DNA of 64,000 nt. Origin: Spirosoma spitsbergense DSM 19989 (lineage in GTDB: Bacteria; Bacteroidota; Bacteroidia; Cytophagales; Spirosomataceae). Below are positions 27,627 through 35,829 of the stretch, piece after piece. The stretch is from assembly GCF_000374085.1 (NCBI RefSeq), contig NZ_KB893455.1, forward strand, positions 32,139 to 96,138, in the 5' to 3' direction. The notes under the pieces were generated by a model, which made no database searches, was not told where the DNA came from, and saw nothing but the letters and a program-made list of their open reading frames with translations. Positions within the stretch are counted from its first letter, which is position 1, and each line of letters starts with the position of its first letter. The position numbers were made by a program, and so were the translations under genes.

Positions 27627-28739
27627 TCAGCCAATCTTCACTTCCCGGCCCGATTTAGCGGCCGCATAGATGGCTTCCACAATTTTGATGTCGCGCAGTC
27701 CCTCTTCACCGGGTACCAGCATCGGCTTTTTGTTCATGATGGCTAAAGCGTCATCGTCCATCTGCATAACCTGCTCCATGGGCACTTCGTACGGGTGATT
27801 GATGATGCCACCGTTGCTCCACACCCCTTTTACCCCGTTGTAGGCCGAATAAGGCTCCATAAAAAGGGTGCCCTTACTGCCGGTTACGTGCAGGTAGTTC
27901 ATGTTCATACCATAGCTGCTCTGGATGGAGGCCCGCGCTCCGCTCGGGAAAATGAACTGAGCCATGGAGGTTTCGTCCAGCCCGTTTTTATACACGTCGG
28001 GTCGGGTGGTATACTGCTGGGCGGTTACGGCAATGGGTTCCTCGCCCGTAGCCAGCCGTGCACCCTGTATGGCGTACACGCCCATGTCGTACATGACGCC
28101 CCCGCCCATCTCTTTCTTCTGTTTCCAGTGGTCAGTACGGGCGTCGTAGTAAGCGGCTGCGCAATTGACCATCAGCACCTTACCGATTTTTCCGTCGCGT
28201 AGCCCCTTCACATACTCCTGCGTGTTGGGTTCATGGTGAAGCCGGTAGCCAATGGCCAGCGACACCTTATTTTTGGCGCAGGTATCAATCATGTTCTGGC
28301 ATTCCTTGGCCGTTACGGCCATCGGCTTTTCGCACCAGACGTGCTTACCCGCTTTGGCTGCCCGCACCACGTACTCCTCATGCATGGATGGGGGCAGCAC
28401 CACATACACGACGTCGATATCCGGATTATTGGCAATCTGGTCGAACGTCTGGTAATTGTAAATATTCTTATCGGGAATGTTGTACTGCTTCTTCCATGTC
28501 GAAGCCTTTTCGGGCGTGCCCGTCACGATACCGGCGAGGTAGCAGTTCGTTGTTTTTTGCAGGGCCGGAGCCAGCAGGTCGGTGCTGTAATAGCCTAGGC
28601 CAACGAGGGCCACCCCCAGTTTATCTTTGGCCGGGCCGCGGTCGGCCGGGCGAGTAGCTGACCAGAGCACACTGGATGACAGGGTTGACGCTATACCGGT
28701 GAGGGCTGTTGTTTGCAGAAATGTTCTACGGGAAGTCAT
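27627..28739 (-). CDS. Gfo/Idh/MocA-family oxidoreductase, Tat-exported
   Basis: 370 aa from ATG 28739, which opens a twin-arginine signal (MTSRRTFLQTTALTGIAS). The NAD(P)-binding Rossmann part begins with LGVALVGLGYYSTDL; the family signature EKPMAVTAKEC (with Lys of EKP) follows; the C-terminal half supplies the substrate domain (GGGVMYDMGVYAIQGARLAT). Relatives include glucose-fructose oxidoreductase and periplasmic sugar dehydrogenases with tightly bound cofactor, consistent with Tat export. Substrate unknown. Confidence 0.93.
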   Translation of the reverse strand: MTSRRTFLQTTALTGIASTLSSSVLWSATRPADRGPAKDKLGVALVGLGYYSTDLLAPALQKTTNCYLAGIVTGTPEKASTWKKQYNIPDKNIYNYQTFDQIANNPDIDVVYVVLPPSMHEEYVVRAAKAGKHVWCEKPMAVTAKECQNMIDTCAKNKVSLAIGYRLHHEPNTQEYVKGLRDGKIGKVLMVNCAAAYYDARTDHWKQKKEMGGGVMYDMGVYAIQGARLATGEEPIAVTAQQYTTRPDVYKNGLDETSMAQFIFPSGARASIQSSYGMNMNYLHVTGSKGTLFMEPYSAYNGVKGVWSNGGIINHPYEVPMEQVMQMDDDALAIMNKKPMLVPGEEGLRDIKIVEAIYAAAKSGREVKIG

Positions 28740-28906
28740 TGAGTTCTGTTTGAGCGTTAACAGTTGGCGGTTTGGCATCTGTTAACGGCCAAACTTCGCA
28801 CTATCGACCTCAAACTACGGACTTATACGGATAAAATCAAAAACCGCTGCCGAACCCGCTCGCTACCCTTTTTGTTGATGATACGGTCTGTTCACGCAGA
28901 ACCATC

Positions 28907-28914
28907 TATTTTTG
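28907..28914 (+). promoter_or_regulatory. TAnnTTTG (-7) box of aguB
   Basis: TATTTTTG matches the consensus fully and is followed by CCCT and the ATG at 28919, exactly the arrangement seen at gldC. Initiation 5-7 bases after the box would produce a leaderless mRNA. Confidence 0.6.
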
Positions 28915-28918
28915 CCCT

Positions 28919-29794
28919 ATGTCTAAAAAAGTCAATATCGGTTTAGTACAGATGAGTTGCCAGGCGGATGTGGAAGCCAATATCCAGAAAGCCATCGACG
29001 GTATTCGCGAAGCCGCGCAGAAAGGTGCTCAGATTGTTTGTTTGCAGGAACTATTCACCTCGCTCTATTTCTGCGACGTAGAGGATCACCACAATTTCAG
29101 TCTGGCCGAGGCTATTCCCGGCCCTACCACCAATCGCCTGGGCGAACTGGCGGGGGAGTTGGGCATTGTTATTGTGGCCTCCCTGTTTGAGAAGCGGGCG
29201 CAGGGACTTTACCACAACACAACGGCGGTACTGGATGCCGACGGTACGTACCTGGGTAAGTACCGGAAGATGCATATACCCGACGATCCGGGCTATTACG
29301 AGAAATTTTACTTTACCCCCGGCGATCTGGGCTATAAGGTATTCGATACGAAGTTTGCCCGGATTGGGGTACTCATTTGCTGGGACCAGTGGTATCCCGA
29401 AGCAGCCCGGATTACAGCGCTGATGGGGGCCGAAATCCTGGTTTACCCGACGGCTATTGGCTGGGATACCAAAGAACCCGATCCCACCCAGAATACGGAG
29501 CAGTACAACGCTTGGCAAACCATGCAGCGGAGCCACGCCATTGCCAACGGTGTTCACGTGGTGGCGGTGAACCGCGTAGGCCGCGAGGCCGATCAGCAAT
29601 TCTGGGGCGGCTCGTTCGTTTCTAATCCATTCGGGTCGCTGTTGTATGTGGCTCCGCACGACGAAGAACTAGTTCACGTGCAAACGGTCGATCTGGCCCT
29701 GTCCGAGAAGTACCGCACCACCTGGCCCTACTTCCGCGACCGGCGCATCGACTCCTACCAACCCATCACCAAACGGTATATCGATCAGGAATGA
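28919..29794 (+). CDS. aguB: N-carbamoylputrescine amidase
   Basis: 291-aa nitrilase-superfamily hydrolase that converts N-carbamoylputrescine to putrescine, CO2 and ammonia. The catalytic triad is visible: Glu44 (CLQELF), Lys117 (YRKMHIPDDP) and Cys154 (LICWDQWYPE). The segments SLYFCDVED, EKFYFTPGDLGY and YPTAIGWDTKEP are distinctive of the AguB subgroup. Its usual partner agmatine deiminase (AguA) is not in the window. Full length. An inverted repeat follows the gene. Confidence 0.95.
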   Translation: MSKKVNIGLVQMSCQADVEANIQKAIDGIREAAQKGAQIVCLQELFTSLYFCDVEDHHNFSLAEAIPGPTTNRLGELAGELGIVIVASLFEKRAQGLYHNTTAVLDADGTYLGKYRKMHIPDDPGYYEKFYFTPGDLGYKVFDTKFARIGVLICWDQWYPEAARITALMGAEILVYPTAIGWDTKEPDPTQNTEQYNAWQTMQRSHAIANGVHVVAVNRVGREADQQFWGGSFVSNPFGSLLYVAPHDEELVHVQTVDLALSEKYRTTWPYFRDRRIDSYQPITKRYIDQE

Positions 29795-29798
29795 TGTT

Positions 29799-29852
29799 GG
29801 TTTATGGTATTCGGTTTACGGTGGCGCCACCATAAACCGAATACCATAAACC
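29799..29852. repeat. Near-perfect 26-bp palindrome after aguB
   Basis: Arms 29799-29824 and 29827-29852 match at 25 of 26 positions with only two bases between them, the centre being gtggcgccac. The arms contain repeated ggtttatggt/cggtttacggt words, and a third degenerate copy runs on to about 29870. With almost no loop it could extrude as a cruciform or form an RNA hairpin at the 3' end of aguB, four bases after its stop. Confidence 0.9.
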
Positions 29853-29898
29853 TCAGACCGTAAACCATACACCCACTACCTTGACCCGCTCACTGGTT

Positions 29899-31527
29899 AT
29901 GAAGCTACTTGCATTAACATTAGCGCTGGGTATTGCCGGTGCTGGTTACTGGTTCGTATACCCGTCAGTGCCCGGATACACAGCCGTATCCGAACCTGTT
30001 TCGGTAACACTGGAAAAACCAGTGCCTCCGCTAACAACACTCAACCCCACGCCCCGTTCCCAGTTCACCCCCACAACCCGCAAAGGGTACTATAGCCTCG
30101 ATATTGTCAGCGATTTCACGCTGCCAGCTACCAAAACGATCACGTTTTGCGGAGCCGGTCGAAACCTGCACGTACAACAGGACCGGGACAAGATTTTCCG
30201 GCGGGGCTTCTCGGCCGTCGATCAAAGCCGGATGGTGCCAAACGTGGAAATATGGCAGGATGGGGCTCCGCCGAGGGGCTGGCAAAGCGTACTGAAACAA
30301 AGTCAGCGGTCGTGGATCGTGTACCAGAATCACTTCCGGGATGCCTTTGGCCTGGCTTGGGCGCAAAACAGCGAAAAAGCATCCGAAACCCTGTACCGTT
30401 CGGTACCCAACCCCAGAGATGCGTCGGCGCGGGTGAATCGGCAGACACTGTTTCAGGCTTCATCTGAATTAAGGGGAGGCTGTATGAGCTTTGGCGATTG
30501 CCCACAGGAATGGAAAAACACCTTTGGTTACATCTTTCTGGACATTGAAAACGACTTCACCAGCGTCAACAACCGGCAGGAACAGACCAATTTGTACACT
30601 TTCATGATCAAAACGATCAAAGAGAACGTTAGTCCGCAAACGATGGTTGGCTCCATTGCGCCGGTACTGCACAACAGCGTTGGCTACTCCCGGGCCTCCG
30701 ACTACGCGGCTGCCCCCGAGTGGCTCTGGACGATGCCCGCCCGCCAAACAGCCACCAGTCGGCAGCGGGGTATGCCCGACGACATTGTGGGTAAATCGTT
30801 CGGCGATTACGCTGATTTTCAGATGCCCGGCACGTACTATGTCTACCCTGATTTCGATTATGGAAACACGCCCCACAATGGTGATAATGACCGGCACTGG
30901 CTGGCCGCACTGCTGGGGGAACAGGAAGTGAACATGAAATTATCGCCCAAAAAGCGGATTGCCTGGCAGTGGCTGTTCAACACGCAGAGCGAACTACCCA
31001 ACAGCGGCAAAGCCGAACACCCCGCCCCACCCGCCATAGCCGAAGGAATGGGCATTTTTTACTGGTTTACGGGGGCTTATGGCGTATTATTCTGGGATGA
31101 CCATAACGCCCTGACGCCCGATCAGCCCTCCCCTGCCGACCCCGGTCAGAAAGGACTTGGCAATGACCGCAACTACGCCTGCTACGAACATTATGTGCAT
31201 GGCCTCTGGCGGCTGTTCAAACACCACGGCGATCTGTTCAACGGTCGGGAAACGTACCTCAACGAAGCCACGGACTGTTCGTACGATGGCGGCAAAACCT
31301 GGTACACCTACAATGCCAATCAGCTAAAAACGCACAATGTCCCCTTCGTACGGGCTATCGTAAATGGTGATCAGATTCTGATAGCCGCCACTAAACCCTA
31401 CGGACGGTCGAACCAGACGAACCAGGTCATGGTGCGTTACGTACAGAATGGTTACAATTTCTACACCACCCTGAGCCTGCGTGGCGACGAAATTTATTTA
31501 GGCCGGGCTACCATGCCCCGGCAATAA
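29899..31527 (+). CDS. Unrecognised exported protein, 542 aa
   Basis: 542 aa from ATG 29899 (a TTG 18 bases earlier is possible). An N-terminal hydrophobic helix (MKLLALTLALGIAGAGYWFVY) acts as signal or anchor. The rest is extracytoplasmic-looking, rich in Trp, Tyr and Asn, with suggestive carbohydrate-enzyme features: YIFLDIENDF and GIFYWFTGAYGVLFWDD resemble barrel strands with acidic residues, and WQWLFNTQSELPNSG lies between. Length and aromatic content would suit a glycoside hydrolase, but I recognise no family and assign no activity. It precedes a ROK kinase gene by eight bases and is probably in an operon with it and the SIS isomerase. Confidence 0.75.
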   Translation: MKLLALTLALGIAGAGYWFVYPSVPGYTAVSEPVSVTLEKPVPPLTTLNPTPRSQFTPTTRKGYYSLDIVSDFTLPATKTITFCGAGRNLHVQQDRDKIFRRGFSAVDQSRMVPNVEIWQDGAPPRGWQSVLKQSQRSWIVYQNHFRDAFGLAWAQNSEKASETLYRSVPNPRDASARVNRQTLFQASSELRGGCMSFGDCPQEWKNTFGYIFLDIENDFTSVNNRQEQTNLYTFMIKTIKENVSPQTMVGSIAPVLHNSVGYSRASDYAAAPEWLWTMPARQTATSRQRGMPDDIVGKSFGDYADFQMPGTYYVYPDFDYGNTPHNGDNDRHWLAALLGEQEVNMKLSPKKRIAWQWLFNTQSELPNSGKAEHPAPPAIAEGMGIFYWFTGAYGVLFWDDHNALTPDQPSPADPGQKGLGNDRNYACYEHYVHGLWRLFKHHGDLFNGRETYLNEATDCSYDGGKTWYTYNANQLKTHNVPFVRAIVNGDQILIAATKPYGRSNQTNQVMVRYVQNGYNFYTTLSLRGDEIYLGRATMPRQ

Positions 31528-31535
31528 TCAACCCT

Positions 31536-32486
31536 ATGAACCTCGGCATTGAAATTGGCGGCACAAAACTGCAATTGGTAACGGACAATATGACCGGGCA
31601 GCTAACACAGCGGTTCCGGTATACCATTGATCCTGCACAAGGAGCCGCAGGAATTTTAGCACAAATTGACGCTACTGTCCGGCAGCTTCCCGAGCAACCA
31701 CAAGCCATTGGCGTTGGATTCGGGGGGCCGGTTGACTGGCAATCGGGCCGCATTGCCGCTTCCCATCAGGTTGGTGGCTGGTCTGGTTTCGACCTGATGG
31801 GCTGGCTCCGGGAACTGGCTCCGGGTGCACTCATTCGGGTAGAGAACGACGCGAACGTTGCCGCCCTGGGGGAGTCAAGACAGGGTGTTGCCAAAGGATT
31901 CGGGACGGTATTTTACATGACGCTTGGCAGTGGCGTGGGCGGTGGCCTGATACTCAACCAGCATATTTACCACGGAGCTATTCCCGGCGAATCCGAAATC
32001 GGGCATTTGTGGCTGGTACCGCCCAGCGATGACTCTTCGGGACAAACCCTTGAGCAAACGGTATCGGGATGGGCTGTTGATCGGCAAATTCGGGATCTGA
32101 TCCCGCAGCTCCCCCATGATTCAGCATTACGGATAGCGGTTCAACAGGCGCATGGGCAGGGGTTAACGGGTGGCGAAGCCCGGTTTTTACATCCGGCCTA
32201 TGAAGCCAGTGATCCGGTAGCCCGGATGCTGATTGAACAGATTGGTTCCGTGATAGCCCTGGGTCTGTCGCACGTAGTTCATCTTTTCCATCCCGATGTC
32301 GTTGTGCTTGGTGGGGGGCTTTCCCTCATCGGCGAACCGTTGCGGGTAGCCGTCCGGCAGGCACTTCTCCGGTATGTCATGCCGTCGTTTGGCAACCCGC
32401 CCGTCATTCTGCTGTCTAAACTTAGAGAAGATGCGGTTCCGGTAGGCGCGTTGGAACTACTTTTGAATGATAGAGTGATAGAATGA
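31536..32486 (+). CDS. ROK-family sugar kinase, lacking the zinc motif
   Basis: 316 aa. N-terminal phosphate loop LGIEIGGTKLQLV and the sugar-site VENDANVAALGE plus LGSGVGGGLILN identify a ROK kinase, probably phosphorylating a hexose or amino sugar. Normally the loop after EIGHL carries the CxCGxxGC zinc ligands; here GHLWLVPPSDDSSGQTLEQ has no cysteine, so that site is absent. This can occur in divergent ROK kinases, but it makes the substrate uncertain. The C-terminus is encoded within the left arm of an inverted repeat. Eight bases separate it from the upstream unknown gene. Confidence 0.88.
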   Translation: MNLGIEIGGTKLQLVTDNMTGQLTQRFRYTIDPAQGAAGILAQIDATVRQLPEQPQAIGVGFGGPVDWQSGRIAASHQVGGWSGFDLMGWLRELAPGALIRVENDANVAALGESRQGVAKGFGTVFYMTLGSGVGGGLILNQHIYHGAIPGESEIGHLWLVPPSDDSSGQTLEQTVSGWAVDRQIRDLIPQLPHDSALRIAVQQAHGQGLTGGEARFLHPAYEASDPVARMLIEQIGSVIALGLSHVVHLFHPDVVVLGGGLSLIGEPLRVAVRQALLRYVMPSFGNPPVILLSKLREDAVPVGALELLLNDRVIE

Positions 32487-32546
32487 GTGAATACAAAGTT
32501 TACTTGTTCCATTCGTTCATTCTATCCCTCTATCAGTCAATCATTC
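32465..32546. repeat. Inverted repeat overlapping the ROK kinase stop
   Basis: Left arm 32465-32492 (containing atagagtgatagaatgagtg) and right arm 32511-32546 pair imperfectly, 19 of 22 bases in the core. The left arm includes the last codons and stop of the ROK gene; the right arm ends five bases before the SIS gene ATG. Words gaatga and gatag recur within the arms. Confidence 0.8.
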
Positions 32547-32550
32547 TGCT

Positions 32551-33123
32551 ATGAACCAGGCTTACTTCAAAAATTACCTCGACCGTCAAAAGGCGACTTA
32601 CGATGCCATCCCCATTGATCGGGTAGAACAGTTCATTAAGCTGATTAAAAAATGCCGGGATGAGGACCGGCAACTGTTTGCCTTCGGCAACGGCGGCAGT
32701 GCGTCCAATGTGTCCCATTTTATCACAGACCTGGGCAAAAGTGCCTCGGACCGGATGGAAACGGAGGGCTCTGGCCGACGGTTTCGGTGTATGTCCCTGA
32801 ATGAAAGTGTTTCCTGGATTACCGCCCTGGGCAACGATTTCGCTTATGAGGATGTGTATATACGCCAATTGCAGAACTACGCCCGCCCTGGTGATTTGGT
32901 TCTGACGCTGAGCGTGAGCGGTAACTCGCCCAATGTGGTGAAAGCCGTGGAATGGGCCAACCAGCATGGCTTGACAACCATTGCCCTCGTGGGCGGTAAG
33001 GGGGGACGGTTAGCCGAATTAGCCCACGAATCCATCCTGATTCAGGATACGCACTACGGCCGGGTCGAAGATGCCCAGATGACCATCTGCCACATGCTTT
33101 GTTATGGGTTTATAGACAGTTAG
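32551..33123 (+). CDS. SIS-domain isomerase, GmhA-like
   Basis: 190 aa with a single SIS domain. FAFGNGGSASNVSHFITDLG is the phosphosugar-binding loop typical of sedoheptulose-7-phosphate isomerase (GmhA) relatives; VLTLSVSGNSPNVVKAVEWA is the second SIS signature; EDAQMTICHMLCYGFIDS forms the C-terminal helix. GmhA makes the first heptose precursor for lipopolysaccharide, but no HldE or GmhB is nearby. With the ROK kinase directly upstream, another sugar-phosphate isomerase function is equally possible. Confidence 0.87.
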   Translation: MNQAYFKNYLDRQKATYDAIPIDRVEQFIKLIKKCRDEDRQLFAFGNGGSASNVSHFITDLGKSASDRMETEGSGRRFRCMSLNESVSWITALGNDFAYEDVYIRQLQNYARPGDLVLTLSVSGNSPNVVKAVEWANQHGLTTIALVGGKGGRLAELAHESILIQDTHYGRVEDAQMTICHMLCYGFIDS

Positions 33124-33132
33124 TATACGGTT

Positions 33133-33229
33133 AGTATTAGGAGTGAGGAGCGGGAAGTGAGAATTTACCAGCGCAGAGTTATTGTTTGCGTCAGCAACTT
33201 CTCACTTCCCGCTCCTCACTCCTAATACT
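33133..33229. terminator. 31-bp perfect inverted repeat between convergent genes
   Basis: Arms 33133-33163 and 33199-33229 are exact complements over 31 bp, with a 35-base loop. The arms are built from words such as ggagtgagg and gggaagtgag, recalling the repeat before the E2 gene. It lies nine bases after the SIS stop and one base before the end of the convergent sulfite-oxidase-like gene, so it probably ends transcripts from both sides. Confidence 0.9.
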
Positions 33230-33230
33230 G

Positions 33231-33941
33231 TTACGAATACCGGTCATTCCGCCAGGGATACGCCGTGTCGGAATAACCACGTTCCTCCCAGAAACCGAGT
33301 TGATTTTTGGCGAGAAATTCAATTCGTTTTATCCATTTAGCCCCCTTCCAGGCGTAAAGCTGCGGGGTTATCATCCGCAAAGGCCCACCGTGTTCGAGCG
33401 GCAACGGTTGCCCGTCGGCGGTGTGAACCAGCAGCACATCCGGCTTCAACGCTTCTTCCAGCGAAACATTGGTCGAGTACCCATCGTAGCCGTAGCACAT
33501 GATATGCGTAGCCGATCCTTTGGGGTCAACCAAAGCCGCTAATTCCATAAACTGAACGCCTACCCAGGGAACGTTCAGCCGCGACCAGGTAGTAACGCAG
33601 TGAAAATCGCTGGTATCTTCCACCTGAGGCAGTGCCATCAGGTCTTCCCATTTCAACCGGACAGGGTTATTCACCTCCCCGTCAATGTTCAGCTGCCACT
33701 TGTCGAGCGGAATAGTTGGTTTGTAGCCCAGGTCCAGTACGGGCCACTTGGTGGTTACGGTTTGCCCAACCGGCACCGTTGGCATGCCATGACGGTTAAT
33801 CGGACCAGAGCCCCGTGGTTTGAACGGCCCGTCGCTATGGTCGGCCATGGAGGGGGTATTCCCCATTTTCTCCTCAAATCGGCGTTTGAGTTTCATCCGG
33901 GCTTCAATGATTTTATCCTGTTTTTCGTTGGCTTCCATCAC
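33231..33941 (-). CDS. Sulfite-oxidase-like molybdopterin oxidoreductase
   Basis: 236 aa of the sulfite-oxidase/YedY fold. DFHCVTTWSRLNVPWVGVQF holds the Cys that ligates molybdenum; YGYDGYSTNVSLEEAL, VLLVHTADGQPLPLEHGGPLR and GAKWIKRIEFL complete the domain. The start has no Tat or Sec signal, so the protein appears cytoplasmic, unlike MsrP/YedY. Such stand-alone domains occur in many bacteria with unknown substrate. ATG 33941 or 33938 both fit. It is divergent from the Uma2 gene. Confidence 0.91.
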   Translation of the reverse strand: MMEANEKQDKIIEARMKLKRRFEEKMGNTPSMADHSDGPFKPRGSGPINRHGMPTVPVGQTVTTKWPVLDLGYKPTIPLDKWQLNIDGEVNNPVRLKWEDLMALPQVEDTSDFHCVTTWSRLNVPWVGVQFMELAALVDPKGSATHIMCYGYDGYSTNVSLEEALKPDVLLVHTADGQPLPLEHGGPLRMITPQLYAWKGAKWIKRIEFLAKNQLGFWEERGYSDTAYPWRNDRYS

Positions 33942-34015
33942 ACTGATTCGCTTGTTGTCAACCTGTTAACCGTGGATTATATTTTGTAGTTTTACCAAAA
34001 CGAAAAACGTGCATT

Positions 34016-34618
34016 ATGGTAGCCGAAAAAGTGTATGTCTCCCCCGACGAATACCTCCGGTTAGAGCGGGCCGCTGAGTTTAAAAGCGAATACGTAAACG
34101 GAGAAATTATTCCTATGGCTGGAGCATCTACAAATCAGAATCTGATCAAAGAGAACGCAGGTTTTCATATCAGTTTTTGTATTCGAAACAATGGCAAAGG
34201 TTGCCGCAGTATGTCCAGCGATCAGCGCGTCCACGTACCAACGGACTCAATGTACGCTTATCCTGACATTGTGGTTGTTTGCGGACCGAGCCAATACCAT
34301 AGCGAAGTACACGATACGCTGACTAATCCGATGCTCATCGTGGAAATCCTCTCACCCGGCACAGCGGCCTTTGACCGGGGCGATAAGTTTGCCTTGTATC
34401 GCCAATCTACCTCGCTTCAGGAATATGTGCTGATTGATTCCGAAAAAATCCGGGCCGAGGTCTTTCGCAAACACGCCGAAGGGTACTGGTTTATAGCGTC
34501 CGAAGCGGATAAATCCAACGAAACTATAGCGTTAGCCAGTATTGGTCTGACAGTTTCTATAGGCGACATATACGCCCAAACCGAGGGTATTCTGCCCGCT
34601 CAGGAAACCCGTACATAA
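34016..34618 (+). CDS. Uma2-family (DUF820) restriction-endonuclease-like protein
   Basis: 200 aa. The PD-(D/E)xK nuclease-like core is visible: SPDEYLRLERAAEFKSEYVNGEI at the start, YAYPDIVVVCG with the metal Asp, and LIVEILSPGTAAFDRGDKF with Glu, then YRQSTSLQEYVLIDSE. This family is abundant in cyanobacteria and some Bacteroidota; biological role is unknown. The last 19 bases overlap the end of pheA on the other strand. Confidence 0.92.
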   Translation: MVAEKVYVSPDEYLRLERAAEFKSEYVNGEIIPMAGASTNQNLIKENAGFHISFCIRNNGKGCRSMSSDQRVHVPTDSMYAYPDIVVVCGPSQYHSEVHDTLTNPMLIVEILSPGTAAFDRGDKFALYRQSTSLQEYVLIDSEKIRAEVFRKHAEGYWFIASEADKSNETIALASIGLTVSIGDIYAQTEGILPAQETRT

Positions 34619-35673
34619 CTCCCCAGCAATTTCACTTCTGCCGAGTGATGGTTTAATATATCCTGTAGTTCGGGGTCGCTGGCGTGCCCTTCGCATTCGA
34701 GCAGAAACCAGTACCGGAACGTGGCCCCATCGCGCAACGGACGACTTTCGATTTTAGTCAGGTTTATTCCACGCGCATTGAACTCCTGCAGGAACTCGGC
34801 CAGTACCCCCGGCGAGTCGGTATTGGGCAACCGGGCAATGAGCGTGGTTTTGTCATGGCCGCTGGGTTGATTTTCAAAGTCTTTGGCCAGAATAAGAAAA
34901 CGGGTTCGGTTCAGGTTGGTGTTTTCGACATTATCGAAATATACAGGCACGTCGAACAGTTTTGCGGCAATATGCGAACAGAGGGCCGCAGCGTTTGGGT
35001 CCTGAGCGGCTAGCTTAGCTGCTTTGGAGGTCGATTCGACCGGCACCATCTCCGCCTGTAACCCATCGAACGAGTCGTTCAGAAAACGGCTGCACTGCCG
35101 GAAAGCAATATCCTTGGAATAGATATGGGTGATATCAGCCAGATTCTCGGCTTTTGTAGCAAAGGTAAAATGGACGGAAAGCTGGGCTTCGGCGGCAATC
35201 CGCAGGTCTTTCTCAAGCAGTAGGTCGATGGCTTCACTAACGACACCCTCCTGGTTGTTTTCAATGGGAATCACCCCGAATCGTACCCGCCCCGTTTCCA
35301 CACTTTCAAACACCGAACGGATAGTAGGCAACGCCACGTAGGCACTCATAGCACCAAACCGACTTTCGGCAGCCTGATGGGTGAAGCTGCCTTCCGGCCC
35401 CAGAAAAGCGACCCGCTCCGGTAGTTCCAGGTTGCGTGATACGGCAAAGATTTCCAGAAAAATAGCCTCAATAGCCGACCGGTTCAGCAAGCCGACATTT
35501 TGACTGTTGAGCCGGTCCAGAATTTGCTTTTCGCGTTCGGGCCGGTAAATAACGGTGTTGGTGGTACGTTTGAACTCCCCCACTTTCTTAACCAGTTCCA
35601 TCCGCTGATTGAGCAGCGTGAGGAGTTGATTATCCAGGGCATCAATGTCGTTACGGAGTGATTCGAGGGTCAT
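34600..35673 (-). CDS. pheA: Bifunctional chorismate mutase / prephenate dehydratase
   Basis: 357 aa, converting chorismate to prephenate and then phenylpyruvate for phenylalanine synthesis. From ATG 35673: chorismate mutase type II domain (1-90, LRNDIDALDNQLLTLLNQRM, VYRPEREKQIL), prephenate dehydratase (about 98-275, VAFLGPEGSFTHQAA, and NRTRFLILAKD with the TRF motif), and a C-terminal ACT regulatory domain (about 285-357) containing the ESR motif (KIESRP), expected to bind phenylalanine for feedback. The longer upstream frame starts within an intergenic inverted repeat. Stops of pheA and the Uma2 gene overlap tail to tail. Confidence 0.94.
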   Translation of the reverse strand: MTLESLRNDIDALDNQLLTLLNQRMELVKKVGEFKRTTNTVIYRPEREKQILDRLNSQNVGLLNRSAIEAIFLEIFAVSRNLELPERVAFLGPEGSFTHQAAESRFGAMSAYVALPTIRSVFESVETGRVRFGVIPIENNQEGVVSEAIDLLLEKDLRIAAEAQLSVHFTFATKAENLADITHIYSKDIAFRQCSRFLNDSFDGLQAEMVPVESTSKAAKLAAQDPNAAALCSHIAAKLFDVPVYFDNVENTNLNRTRFLILAKDFENQPSGHDKTTLIARLPNTDSPGVLAEFLQEFNARGINLTKIESRPLRDGATFRYWFLLECEGHASDPELQDILNHHSAEVKLLGSYVRVS

Positions 35674-35703
35674 AGAATAAGTGAGTCGTAAGTCGTGGAA
35701 GTC

Positions 35704-35805
35704 GTAACGGGGCCGCCCGTGCGGCCACAACCGTGATGAGTAACTACTTACCCCTTCCAATCGGCAAACTTACAACTTTTACGACCGCACGGGGGGCCTC
35801 GTTAC
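35704..35805. repeat. Imperfect inverted repeat between parE and pheA
   Basis: Arms 35704-35724 (gtaacggggccgcccgtgcg) and 35785-35805 match 19 of 21 bases on opposite strands, with weaker pairing outward through gtcgtaagtc words, which are also used in the repeat at 42593. It occupies the 156-base gap between two co-directional minus-strand genes and could attenuate or terminate transcription from parE. Confidence 0.75.
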
Positions 35806-35829
35806 AAATTCTATGACTCAGGACTTATT

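Noticed and set aside
32551..33123. Firm assignment of the SIS protein as GmhA of LPS heptose synthesis
   Set aside because: No other heptose-pathway gene is present and the ROK kinase neighbour suggests another sugar, so the gene symbol was withheld.
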